DNA from: Shewanella saliphila
GTDB lineage: Bacteria; Pseudomonadota; Gammaproteobacteria; Enterobacterales; Shewanellaceae
Reading direction: 5' to 3'
NCBI RefSeq assembly: GCF_014648295.1
Contig: NZ_BMQV01000039.1
Location: forward strand, 1-49,883
DNA length: 49,883 bases
Shown: positions 16,546 through 25,432 of the stretch, piece by piece
Position numbering within the stretch: the first letter of the stretch is position 1
How the letters are laid out: each line of letters opens with the position of its first letter
The notes under the pieces: model-generated
The model's database searches: none
Told to the model about the DNA's origin: nothing
Seen by the model: only the letters and a program-made list of their open reading frames with translations
Made by a program: the position numbers and the translations under genes

Positions 16546-16566
16546 TTTTACGGCGCATAAACATAC

Positions 16567-17736
16567 CTAGAACCCGTATAATGTCACAACCACTGCACCG
16601 CCTAGGCCAACATTATGTTGCAGTGCCAGCCTCGCGTTTTCAACTTGTCGTTTACCTGCTTGCCCGCGCAAATGCCAGGTTAGTTCGGTACATTGTGCAA
16701 GCCCCGTTGCCCCGATGGGATGCCCTTTTGACATCAAACCACCCGATGGCCCAATCACATATCGTCCGCCATAAGTATTGTCTCCATCGGCAATAAATTG
16801 CGCAGCCTCACCTTCAGGACACAGCCCTAGAGCCTCATAAGTAATCACCTCATTTGGGGTAAAGCAATCATGTAATTCAATCACATCAATATCGCGAGGG
16901 CCAATACCGGCATCGCAATACACTTGCTCAACCGCTTGTTGAGTCATGGCTTTACCAACTGCATTAATAGGGTCTTGCCACGAAAGCTCGGTGTCGGTCG
17001 CCATCGCTTGGGCAATAATGTTTACTTTAGATGTGATGCCGTGTTGGCGGGCAAATGTCTCGCTGCACACTATGGTGGCTGCTGCGCCGCATGTTGGCGG
17101 ACACGCCATTAAGCGCGTGAGGTAATTGTCGTATATCACCTTATCGTCGAGCACTTGCTGGTAAGTTAATGGCGTTGAAAACATTGAGTATGGATTATTA
17201 ATGGCATGCCTACGTGACTTTTCGGCCACCTTAGCAAAAAGGTCGGCGTCCACTTGATATTTATCCATATAATGGCGGCCTGCTGCACCAAACGCACGTA
17301 AGGCAATTGGCCCTTGTGGCGCATTGAATTGCTGTAAAACAGGATCGAGTCGCTCAAATGGGCTTTCTCTGTCTTGCCAGTGTGAACCTAACGCGCCAGG
17401 CTGCATTTCTTCAAAACCAAACGCTAATGCACACTCAACCTGACCCGATAACACCGCCTGGCGAGCCAAAAACAACGCGGTTGAACCACTCGAGCAATTA
17501 TTATTCACATTAATAATTGGAATACCGCTTTGAATTACATCATAAAAGGCGTGCTGGGCACAGGTACTGTCACCATAGATGTAAGCGCCATACGCCTGGC
17601 CAATTGTCTTAGCATGTAAACCCGCATCGGCTAATGCCAACTTAATGGCTTCGGCTGCCATGACCCGATACGGCGGTTGTTGGCCCGGTTTACAAAATGG
17701 GATCATGCCCACCCCAGCGACTCTCACTTTGTTCAT
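16567..17736 (-). CDS. Thiolase-fold protein, SCP-2/lipid-transfer type
   Basis: 389 residues, full-length thiolase superfamily. The nucleophile is Cys81 in NNNCSSGS. ELHDCFTPNE (the SCPx-type HDCF motif) and the GGLMSKGHPIGATG loop with its catalytic His are present. The C-terminal NVGLGGAVVVTL lacks the second Cys of biosynthetic/degradative thiolases, which places it with SCP-2 type thiolases. It presumably condenses or cleaves acyl-CoA or steroid-like side chains; the substrate cannot be predicted. GGGAG lies before the ATG. No acyl-CoA pathway genes are adjacent. Confidence 0.87.
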   Translation of the reverse strand: MNKVRVAGVGMIPFCKPGQQPPYRVMAAEAIKLALADAGLHAKTIGQAYGAYIYGDSTCAQHAFYDVIQSGIPIINVNNNCSSGSTALFLARQAVLSGQVECALAFGFEEMQPGALGSHWQDRESPFERLDPVLQQFNAPQGPIALRAFGAAGRHYMDKYQVDADLFAKVAEKSRRHAINNPYSMFSTPLTYQQVLDDKVIYDNYLTRLMACPPTCGAAATIVCSETFARQHGITSKVNIIAQAMATDTELSWQDPINAVGKAMTQQAVEQVYCDAGIGPRDIDVIELHDCFTPNEVITYEALGLCPEGEAAQFIADGDNTYGGRYVIGPSGGLMSKGHPIGATGLAQCTELTWHLRGQAGKRQVENARLALQHNVGLGGAVVVTLYGF

Positions 17737-17832
17737 ATCACTCCCGTTAAGACAGCTAGTCTTTCATGCTGAGTTCAGAATACTCGATACGCCCTCAAAA
17801 GTTAATGCATTGTTAAAAACGCCCTTTCATAG

Positions 17833-17849
17833 CGCACCACATTGGCGCG
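17833..17849. promoter_or_regulatory. Possible NtrC enhancer site upstream of amt
   Basis: CGCACCACATTGGCGCG matches the NtrC consensus TGCACCAAAATGGTGCA at 12 of 17 positions, with both half sites recognisable. It sits about 180 bases before the possible sigma-54 promoter, a normal enhancer distance. Evidence is sequence similarity only. Confidence 0.35.
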
Positions 17850-18024
17850 ACAGCGCACCAAGACGTGACATTAAATGCAAGAGCATTAGTTTACCTCCGT
17901 GTTTTTAGCGCCTAAAACGCTCACCAAACGCACCGCCATTGAGCATTATCACGAACATTTCAGCAACATATTCAGACATTTGCACCACAAAGGGTCGATA
18001 AGTGTTCAGCACCTTTGCGATTTA

Positions 18025-18038
18025 GGAATGGCTTTTGC
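18025..18038 (+). promoter_or_regulatory. Possible sigma-54 promoter of amt
   Basis: GG and GC are separated by exactly ten bases, with TTTTGC at the -12 side, 50 bases before the ATG. The -24 side is a weak match (AGGAATG for TGGCACG). Ammonium transporter genes are commonly under nitrogen control through sigma-54, which raises the prior. The rest of 17737-18087 shows no gene. Confidence 0.35.
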
Positions 18039-18087
18039 TTTATAAAAGCATGAATTTCAACAGAGAAATGTTTTTTTGGGAACTAAA

Positions 18088-19290
18088 ATGAACAATATTA
18101 GTGATGCAATTGGGGTTATTGCACAAAGTGCTGACACTTTATTTATCTTACTTGGTGCAATCATGGTGTTAGCCATGCACGCTGGCTTTGCATTTTTAGA
18201 AGTCGGTACCGTCAGACACAAAAACCAGGTTAACGCCCTAGTTAAAATTCTAACGGACTTTGCTTTTTCAGCTATTGCCTACTTTGTCATTGGTTATCAA
18301 ATCGCATACGGCAGCCACTTTTTTGCCAGCGCTGAAACATTAGGGGCTGATAACGGCTATCAGTTAGTCAAATTCTTCTTCTTACTCACTTTTGCTGCCG
18401 CAATTCCAGCCATTGTCTCAGGCGGCATTGCCGAACGCGGTAGTTTTAGGCCCTTCTTATTTGCCTCGGCCATGATTGTTGCTTTTGTATACCCGTTATT
18501 TGAAGGCATTATCTGGAATGGTAATTATGGCTTTCAAGCCTGGTTAGAAAATCAATTTGGTGCGCAATTTCATGATTTTGCCGGCTCAGTTGTGGTACAC
18601 GCTATGGGCGGCTGGCTTGCACTAGTGGCCATTTATTTACTTGGCGCTCGCCGTGGTCGTAAACCCGGTATTGCGTTCGCCCCGTCTAACATTCCCTTTT
18701 TAGCATTAGGTTCATGGGTACTCATTGTGGGTTGGTTTGGCTTTAACGTGATGTCAGCACAAACACTCGATGGCATTAGCGGTTTAGTGGCAGTCAATAG
18801 CTTAATGGCCATGGTCGGCGGCACGGTTATCGCACTGATTGTCGGTAAAAATGACCCTGGGTTTATCCATAACGGACCATTGGCAGGCTTAGTTGCCGTG
18901 TGTGCAGGCTCAGATTTAATGCACCCTGTTGGCGCATTTGTTGTCGGCGGTGTCGCGGGCGGTTTATTTGTGTGGGTGTACACTAAATTACAACGCAGCA
19001 GCAAAATAGATGACGTACTGGGTGTATGGCCACTTCACGGTTTATGTGGTGTGTGGGGCGGCATTGCGGCAGGCATTTTTGGTCAACAAGCATTAGGCGG
19101 CCTTGGCGGGGTAAGCATTATGTCGCAGCTTATTGGCAGTGTGGCCGGTGTGATTGTTGCTTTAGTTGGCGGTCTTATTGTTTACGGTATCGTCAATAAA
19201 GTCGCCAGCTTGCGCTTAAGCCAGGAAGACGAATTTATTGGCGCCGACTTAGCCATCCATAAAATTGGTTCAACCAATTCAGACAAGTAG
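18088..19290 (+). CDS. amt: Ammonium transporter Amt
   Basis: 400 residues from the ATG at 18088; an upstream in-frame TTG at 18076 is less likely. Eleven or so hydrophobic segments fit the Amt/Mep/Rh fold. The twin-His pore pair is His171 (VVVHAMGG) and His317 (PLHGLCGVWGG). The DFAGS motif before the first His and the HNGPLAGLVA segment are typical. It conducts ammonium across the inner membrane. The usual partner gene glnK is not adjacent, so any PII gating must come from elsewhere. A strong terminator follows. Confidence 0.93.
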   Translation: MNNISDAIGVIAQSADTLFILLGAIMVLAMHAGFAFLEVGTVRHKNQVNALVKILTDFAFSAIAYFVIGYQIAYGSHFFASAETLGADNGYQLVKFFFLLTFAAAIPAIVSGGIAERGSFRPFLFASAMIVAFVYPLFEGIIWNGNYGFQAWLENQFGAQFHDFAGSVVVHAMGGWLALVAIYLLGARRGRKPGIAFAPSNIPFLALGSWVLIVGWFGFNVMSAQTLDGISGLVAVNSLMAMVGGTVIALIVGKNDPGFIHNGPLAGLVAVCAGSDLMHPVGAFVVGGVAGGLFVWVYTKLQRSSKIDDVLGVWPLHGLCGVWGGIAAGIFGQQALGGLGGVSIMSQLIGSVAGVIVALVGGLIVYGIVNKVASLRLSQEDEFIGADLAIHKIGSTNSDK

Positions 19291-19301
19291 TTAACACATC
19301 A

Positions 19302-19336
19302 TAAAAAAGGCAGAATATCGATTCTGCCTTTTTTGT
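19302..19336. terminator. Strong bidirectional terminator after amt (copy 1)
   Basis: A 14-bp stem (AAAAAAGGCAGAAT/ATTCTGCCTTTTTT) with a 4-base ATCG loop. The 35-base sequence is identical to 23289-23323, on the other side of the large lipoprotein gene. Confidence 0.85.
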
Positions 19337-19551
19337 CGCTTAACTTATCGTCCCAGCGTTAGATCGCCACCCAACCATCCTATTGATAAACACGGCTAAA
19401 AATAAGTTTAAGCATTAAAAATCATAGCCTTAAAAATCACATTATTCATCCAGGCTCACCCAAAATAAACACGTCAACTTGTACGGCATATCAGCTTTGC
19501 ATTCAGTGCCATTGGACTTAATAAAATTACTGTTTTAAGCGTAAATTTACA

Positions 19552-19580
19552 TTGCAAAGAATATGGCTTAACCCTAGTAT
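19552..19580 (+). promoter_or_regulatory. Probable sigma-70 promoter of the FG-GAP lipoprotein gene
   Basis: TTGCAA (19552-19557) and TAGTAT (19575-19580) are 17 bases apart, giving a start about 60 bases before the ATG. The remaining bases of 19337-19649 are AT-rich with no gene seen. Confidence 0.45.
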
Positions 19581-19649
19581 ACTCAACAAAAAACCAACAC
19601 AAAATTTACATTTAACATGTACTTTTTCGGCATTACACAAGGATGAAAA

Positions 19650-22600
19650 ATGTTAACGAAAGCCCACACTTCGCTCGCCGTTGCGATTTTATTTTCCCTT
19701 ACAGCTTGTGGCGGTGGCGGAGACTCCTCTGACACCTCTGCTGAAACACCAGATAATCCAACGGGCACAAGCTCACAGTCTGATATTATTAAAAATGCCA
19801 ATAACTATAATGCCATTGAGCTCGAAAACGCTGCGACACAATTAGTCGACGCACGCTACACTGGCAGCAAATCATTGACGACATTAACCCTCGAAAATAC
19901 CCAACATGTGTTTAAAAAAGTGGTTGTTGGGGAAGGTGTTTTACTGCCTAACTTACATTTAGAAGAGCTTGATTATAATATTAATGACTCTGGTAAAGTG
20001 GATTTTACAGCACAGTGCTCTACTTCAGGCAGTATCAAATTTAAAGGTCAGTTAAGTAGCCAATTTACCGGTAACCTTGCCGTTACTTACAATAATTGTA
20101 GCGACAGCTATAGCAAAAATGTAACTGGCAATATGGCTTTTTCGATAAAAACGGCCACAGACAGCCAATACAATTTTAGTTTTAACTTTGATAATTTATC
20201 TTGGAAAGAAGGCTCGATCTCAACTTCGCTGACAGGCACTTATGGGATTAATAGCCAAGAAACACCCAATACAGACCAATACAGTAATAGCATCAAAACC
20301 AATCTGCTTTATACCTACTCAGATCAAACTCAAGCGCTTTTCAAGGTCACTGAAACTCAATCCTATCAAAATAACCAATTTAATTGGGTCATTTCAGGAG
20401 CTTATTTTCATAGTGCTTTAGGCCAATTCAACATATCGACTAATGCCTTAGGCGGAAATTTAGAACAAGGAAAGATCATATTTAAGGGCACTAATTCGTC
20501 TACATTGGAGTTTTGGAATGGTCCGGTAAAATACACTCAAGATACAGACAATAATGGCATTGATGATGTAGGCACTTACTTTTCATCTATTAATGACCTA
20601 ATTAACAGCAACTTATCAAATAAACAGCTTGTTGATGTGACAAAAATGTCATTGCCTCCTGAAGTTTATGCGCCGAGCGGTAACAATTACCAGCTATATA
20701 CATCAACACCACTGACAGTGTCACCTGGGCATTATTACGATCCAGATAACAGCAATGATCAGCTCACTGTCAGTTACCGCTGGTACATTAATGGCCAGCT
20801 TGTTAGCGGGCAAACCAGTTACGTTCTGCCAGCTCATATTGCTGTTTATGGGGATGAAGTTAAAGTGGCAATGGTCGTCTTTGACGGTATTAACACTGTG
20901 GAGAGTGATTACTTTTTCTTTACTATTAACGACTCACCCGCACAATTTAATGCCGTTAACCTCCCAAGCCACATTCAATCGGGCCAAACCGTGCAATTTA
21001 GTGCATTACTCACCGATCCAGACAATATAGATCCATCTAAAATTGGCTCGTTAATTTCAGGACCGAGCGGCGCAACCATCGACAGCCAAGGTCTTGTTAC
21101 CTGGCAAGTAGGCAACGACTATATGTTTCCCCTACAAAGTGTCGACTTTGTTTTTGCTCTTACCGATTCAAATGGCAATATCCTCGAATCGGCGTCGGTT
21201 TCACTCGATGTAAACGCAGACCAACCTTTACCATTAACTCGCTCAGGCATTGAAGTCCCTCGTAACGAAAAATCAATGTGGATGGGAGATTTTGATGGTG
21301 ACGGTAACAACGAGTTGGTATCGACTGATAATAATAACAGGCTGTTTATGTTAACCGAACAAAATGGCAGTTACATACAAACTTGGTTTTATCCATTTAA
21401 ATTAGCCACTAAAGGCAGAATACAACAAGTTCTGGTTTTTGATACCGACAAAGATAATCGTGATGATATTGTGGTGATTACAACACACGGTATCAGCGTA
21501 ATTAATGATTTAAATGCGTTGTCATACGAATTATTCTCGACCGATGATACGATCTTCAGTGCTGCAATCGATGATATCGATAATGACGGGATCCCAGAAA
21601 TTGCTTATTTACATACCCGAGAGTTAAGTGGCTACGATGCTGAATCTCTGCTCAGTGTTATCAGCATGTCAGCGCCTTCTGAGGCACTATTTTCGGTCAA
21701 CATTGATGCTCAACAGGTCATTTTTGCTAATGTAGATCTGCAAGCAGGTCTTGAACTTATTACCAATAGCGGTTTGGTTTATGATACTCAAACTTGGCAA
21801 AACAAATGGGCTAACAGCATGCCATTTGGAGACAGAGTTCTGACTATAGGTGACTACAACGGCGATGGCGTTAATGAGATTGCCGGCGGTAATTACTGGT
21901 CTACGGTCAGTATTTACTCAGCTGTCAATAAGTCGCAATTAGCCACAGTTGAAGTATTTAATACTTGTTCAATCAATACCATGAATTTAGATGATGACGC
22001 CGCCGACGAATTAGTGGTGGGCGAATGTCAGTCTGGAGAAGTGCATGCTTATAACTTAAATAATAATGAGCTCTCAGAAATATGGTCTTTATATACTCCA
22101 CACTCTGGCGTAAGTTCGTTAACTGTCGGCGACTCTGATAATGATGGTGAAGACGAACTTCAGTGGGGGCTTGGCACAATGGACACCGGCGAAGACCGTT
22201 TTATTGTGGCTGATATCGGTATCAATACCATCGACATTAAACAAACACTCCCAACGATTCAATTAGACTCCTTTAGCAGTGCTGGGTGGTCAACCATCAC
22301 TGATAATGATGAAAAAGCCGTATTCTTTGTCCCGCAAACCGGAAGTGGTTATGACGGAAGCCGAGTCCTTAGCATGGCAACAGATGGTTCTTACCAATTG
22401 AGTGAACAAATATCCTCGAACTGGGACAAGAGCTTCCATACCGTAACCACTGATTATAACCACGACGGTTTTGGCGATTTATTATTACCAACGACTGATT
22501 ATTACGACGGACGGATGGGTGTCATGCAGTTATTTGACTATAGCTTCCACTGGCAATCTACCACCAGCAGCCAATCTGATATTGGCGTGATAAAAGCATT

Positions 22601-23240
22601 TGATATTAACCAGGATGGTTTTGAAGATGCCATTTATGCCGATGGCAAGACACTTAAAATCGTTAATATTGAAGATCAAAGCTTGATTGCCCAATACAGT
22701 TTTGAAAGCAATATTACCGACTTTGTCATCAATGAAAAAACCGTTATTGTGGCTCGAGATAATATCGTAAGCCTTTTAACGTTAAACACGAGTTCATTGT
22801 CAGAGCAATCGTTTATAAATCAAAACTGCCAGTATTTAACGTTAATTAACAAAGACAGCGATGCACAACAAGAACTCATGTGTATCAACACTGATCATTA
22901 TGAAAATAACAGTGATATCTATACATACGAAATAGCCAACTTAACGCTTGTTGAAAAAGACACTAAAACCATCAAGCGTTCAATTTATGGTATTGCTATC
23001 GATGAGACCACCAGCAGTAACCAAGGCTATTTTGTCGCCGTGCAAGTCGGGCAAGCATACTACAGCGAAGAAGATACTGATTATCATATTGAAAAACATG
23101 ATGTTAACAGCAATGTGATTTGGAGAAGCCCAAGTTTAATTGGCCAACCATCTGAACAAGGGCTTAAAGCACGTTATTCAAGTAATAAAGGAGTTGAACT
23201 GATGCTGTCGACCAACAAGGCAATGTATCTAATTAATTAA
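19650..23240 (+). CDS. Large FG-GAP/VCBS-repeat lipoprotein
   Basis: 1196 residues. The signal peptide ends in a lipobox LTAC (Cys20) followed by Gly and Ser/Thr-rich linker, so it is probably anchored in the outer membrane. Residues up to about 330 are a beta-rich domain of no recognised type. An Ig-like segment is near 375-420 (YRWYINGQLVSGQTSYVLP). From about 545 onward, repeated DxDxDG-type calcium loops (DFDGDGNNEL, DIDNDGIPEI, DYNGDGVNEI, DSDNDGEDEL, DYNHDGFGDL, DINQDGFEDA) indicate an FG-GAP beta-propeller. A surface binding or adhesion role is inferred. AAGGA lies before the ATG. The gene has its own promoter and terminator. Confidence 0.85.
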   Translation: MLTKAHTSLAVAILFSLTACGGGGDSSDTSAETPDNPTGTSSQSDIIKNANNYNAIELENAATQLVDARYTGSKSLTTLTLENTQHVFKKVVVGEGVLLPNLHLEELDYNINDSGKVDFTAQCSTSGSIKFKGQLSSQFTGNLAVTYNNCSDSYSKNVTGNMAFSIKTATDSQYNFSFNFDNLSWKEGSISTSLTGTYGINSQETPNTDQYSNSIKTNLLYTYSDQTQALFKVTETQSYQNNQFNWVISGAYFHSALGQFNISTNALGGNLEQGKIIFKGTNSSTLEFWNGPVKYTQDTDNNGIDDVGTYFSSINDLINSNLSNKQLVDVTKMSLPPEVYAPSGNNYQLYTSTPLTVSPGHYYDPDNSNDQLTVSYRWYINGQLVSGQTSYVLPAHIAVYGDEVKVAMVVFDGINTVESDYFFFTINDSPAQFNAVNLPSHIQSGQTVQFSALLTDPDNIDPSKIGSLISGPSGATIDSQGLVTWQVGNDYMFPLQSVDFVFALTDSNGNILESASVSLDVNADQPLPLTRSGIEVPRNEKSMWMGDFDGDGNNELVSTDNNNRLFMLTEQNGSYIQTWFYPFKLATKGRIQQVLVFDTDKDNRDDIVVITTHGISVINDLNALSYELFSTDDTIFSAAIDDIDNDGIPEIAYLHTRELSGYDAESLLSVISMSAPSEALFSVNIDAQQVIFANVDLQAGLELITNSGLVYDTQTWQNKWANSMPFGDRVLTIGDYNGDGVNEIAGGNYWSTVSIYSAVNKSQLATVEVFNTCSINTMNLDDDAADELVVGECQSGEVHAYNLNNNELSEIWSLYTPHSGVSSLTVGDSDNDGEDELQWGLGTMDTGEDRFIVADIGINTIDIKQTLPTIQLDSFSSAGWSTITDNDEKAVFFVPQTGSGYDGSRVLSMATDGSYQLSEQISSNWDKSFHTVTTDYNHDGFGDLLLPTTDYYDGRMGVMQLFDYSFHWQSTTSSQSDIGVIKAFDINQDGFEDAIYADGKTLKIVNIEDQSLIAQYSFESNITDFVINEKTVIVARDNIVSLLTLNTSSLSEQSFINQNCQYLTLINKDSDAQQELMCINTDHYENNSDIYTYEIANLTLVEKDTKTIKRSIYGIAIDETTSSNQGYFVAVQVGQAYYSEEDTDYHIEKHDVNSNVIWRSPSLIGQPSEQGLKARYSSNKGVELMLSTNKAMYLIN

Positions 23241-23288
23241 CTTTAGCAAGGGATAATAAACCTTAGGATAATGCAGCACCATAACCAT

Positions 23289-23323
23289 TAAAAAAGGCAG
23301 AATATCGATTCTGCCTTTTTTGT
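23289..23323. terminator. Strong bidirectional terminator after the lipoprotein gene (copy 2)
   Basis: Identical over 35 bases to 19302-19336. It serves the + strand lipoprotein gene and also the opposing minus-strand gene ending at 23359. Confidence 0.85.
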
Positions 23324-23358
23324 TTAAACGGTATTCGTCTTGATTTGACCTAGGGTCA

Positions 23359-23607
23359 TCAGTGCTTAGACTTAACCCCATTTTTAACCATATCTTGACC
23401 TGTTTCAAAAATTTCAGGGGTCACCCAGCGGCCAAGTAAAAGCTTATGGTTATCACCAAATACCGCAACAAAATGACGACCATCAGCATTACTGGTTGCC
23501 ATGCCAACGCCAGCAACACCTTCTAAACCTAAACCGCCCTTTTCAACTAACACTAAAAAGCGTTCTAAATCGGCTAAATTATCAATCACATCATTTTCAA
23601 TATTCAT
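23359..23607 (-). CDS. Small unknown protein
   Basis: 82 residues from the ATG at 23607, preferred over the upstream in-frame start because AGGAAG precedes it. It is soluble, with no signal peptide or membrane segment. A helix-like acidic N-terminus (NDVIDNLADLERFLVLVE) is followed by a glycine-rich GGLGLEGVAGVGMATSNADG stretch and a strand-rich part (HFVAVFGDNHKLLLGRWVTPE). I do not recognise a family. It is a separate unit with a terminator downstream. Confidence 0.65.
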   Translation of the reverse strand: MNIENDVIDNLADLERFLVLVEKGGLGLEGVAGVGMATSNADGRHFVAVFGDNHKLLLGRWVTPEIFETGQDMVKNGVKSKH

Positions 23608-23732
23608 ATACTTCCTAACCACTTTATATCAGAACTTGGACGCTACTTTAGCGCATTAAACCACAATAATCTTCTCTTTATCCGTGGCAGTTTCACCCTT
23701 AACGTCACTTTTCTCTTTCATGAATATCTAAG

Positions 23733-25136
23733 TTAAAAGTGTAACGTGAGATCAATTAACTGCGCATCATCATCGTATGAATCAAAATTAATCGACAACA
23801 TTACCCCCCCTTCAGTCAGCATAATGTTATCAAAATTATCTTCTGCATTTGGGTATCGCGCTAACAATTCAGACTTAATAGTGGGCAAGTTGTAACTAGC
23901 AAGCACTGCATTAAATTCACTCATCGTTTGCGCGCCAAACATCGACTCAGTAATTTTGATTGAGTTAACGACACCTTGGCGGTCAAACCCTAATAACACA
24001 TTACTATTGACCAACACTTTTGCACCACTTTCAATTAATTGAATTTGGTTACTGAGCTGCTGTGGTTGCAAGGTATAAGCTTGTGGTGATGTTAATGTCA
24101 GTAGTGTTGCGATATCAATATTATCAAAATTGCCGAAGTTAACCTGATGCTCATCGATTGTTGTTAACGGTAAAATAGCAAAGCTGTTCAGCCGAGAAAC
24201 CGCCTCTTGAGACACGCTTTCATTATAGTCTTCAAAAGTTAATAACAAGCGGCTATTTTTACCTGAAACACTGTAAACATCACCTTGTTTTTTAAGCGCT
24301 AAATGCGCTTTAACACTATTGAGTTCATCACCTTGATGCACCTTGTTTGCAATCACCCAATTATCGCTGTCATAGTTTTCACTTAAAGGGATTTGATTTT
24401 GACCATGACCATTTAACAGCCCCAAATCTTGAGTAATCATCGCGACACGATTGTCTTTAATCACAAACCATAAACTGCGCCCATAACCATAAACACTGGC
24501 ACCATTGTCGAGTTGCAATTGAATACTGTGAGGGCCTAATGCAAGTAATAAATCATCAACTGAGTCACCAATGTGTATGCCATAGGCACTGTCGGTAGTA
24601 ATAAGCGCATCAGGTGCTTGATGTTTTTGCGCTTGCTTTAATACATTGCCCTCGTTTGGCATCGTCAACTTAACAGTGGTTTGGGTATACGAAACAGCTT
24701 TACCCTTACTGTTATAAGGCGTGGGGTCGCTGCTAAGTTGCGTATCGTCACACAAGTTAACGTATTGCGCAGTGGTAATCACATGGATTTGTTGGGTGTT
24801 CGACTTAGCTCGGTTACTGCCATCTTGCAGAGCAATACTTCGGTCAATTCCGCCCACCGTTAATCTATCAATAATAACCGCATCCGCGCCAGCTGCTGAG
24901 GCTTTGCGTTGTATTTCCACCAAGGCTTGCTGCACATACGCATCACGATGGGACAATACGTCACCATTAGAGGATTTCAGTAAATCAGGGTCAATGTCGT
25001 AAACCATTTTATCATTGGCGGTATTGATAGTTTGCGGGCTGCAAAGGGGATAAAAATCTAAAATAGGCGGTAATTCATTGGCAAATGTGGCAGGGCTAAA
25101 AGCCGCTAAACAAACAATATAATGTGAAAACTTCAT
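23733..25136 (-). CDS. Periplasmic protein of unknown function
   Basis: 467 residues from the ATG at 25136, chosen because AAGGAAG precedes it and the peptide then starts as a classical signal (MKFSHYIVCLAAFSPATFA, cleavage before NE). Residues near 60-110 resemble an ADAVIIDRLTVGG segment seen in proteins with an alanine-rich heavy-metal-binding-like alpha/beta domain. The middle has an IHIGDSVDDLLLALGPH segment of the kind found in SmpA/OmlA-like repeats, and a similar GxSxxDVxAxLG-type theme recurs later. There is no catalytic motif. It is divergent from the CotH lipoprotein gene, with 296 bases between. Confidence 0.65.
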   Translation of the reverse strand: MKFSHYIVCLAAFSPATFANELPPILDFYPLCSPQTINTANDKMVYDIDPDLLKSSNGDVLSHRDAYVQQALVEIQRKASAAGADAVIIDRLTVGGIDRSIALQDGSNRAKSNTQQIHVITTAQYVNLCDDTQLSSDPTPYNSKGKAVSYTQTTVKLTMPNEGNVLKQAQKHQAPDALITTDSAYGIHIGDSVDDLLLALGPHSIQLQLDNGASVYGYGRSLWFVIKDNRVAMITQDLGLLNGHGQNQIPLSENYDSDNWVIANKVHQGDELNSVKAHLALKKQGDVYSVSGKNSRLLLTFEDYNESVSQEAVSRLNSFAILPLTTIDEHQVNFGNFDNIDIATLLTLTSPQAYTLQPQQLSNQIQLIESGAKVLVNSNVLLGFDRQGVVNSIKITESMFGAQTMSEFNAVLASYNLPTIKSELLARYPNAEDNFDNIMLTEGGVMLSINFDSYDDDAQLIDLTLHF

Positions 25137-25432
25137 GAATCTTCCTTGAGTTAAATACGTGTTTTTATATTGCGATAACACTTATAAGTGACTCTACCCT
25201 AATGTGAAATATGGTGACTGTAAACTCATCGGCGTTATTGATGCCTAGGAAGATAATCTAAAAATGAATAAATAAGCCCCCTACTACTATTTCATCATTT
25301 CTATCAACTTGCTCTATATATCCTTTTTCTCTGCACAATTTTTACACCTTTCAGAAGTAACATCTTATTAACGATTTTATTTCAGTGAATCAACCGAAAC
25401 CTCACTACGTAAAAGATAAGACTTAGGAGAAT

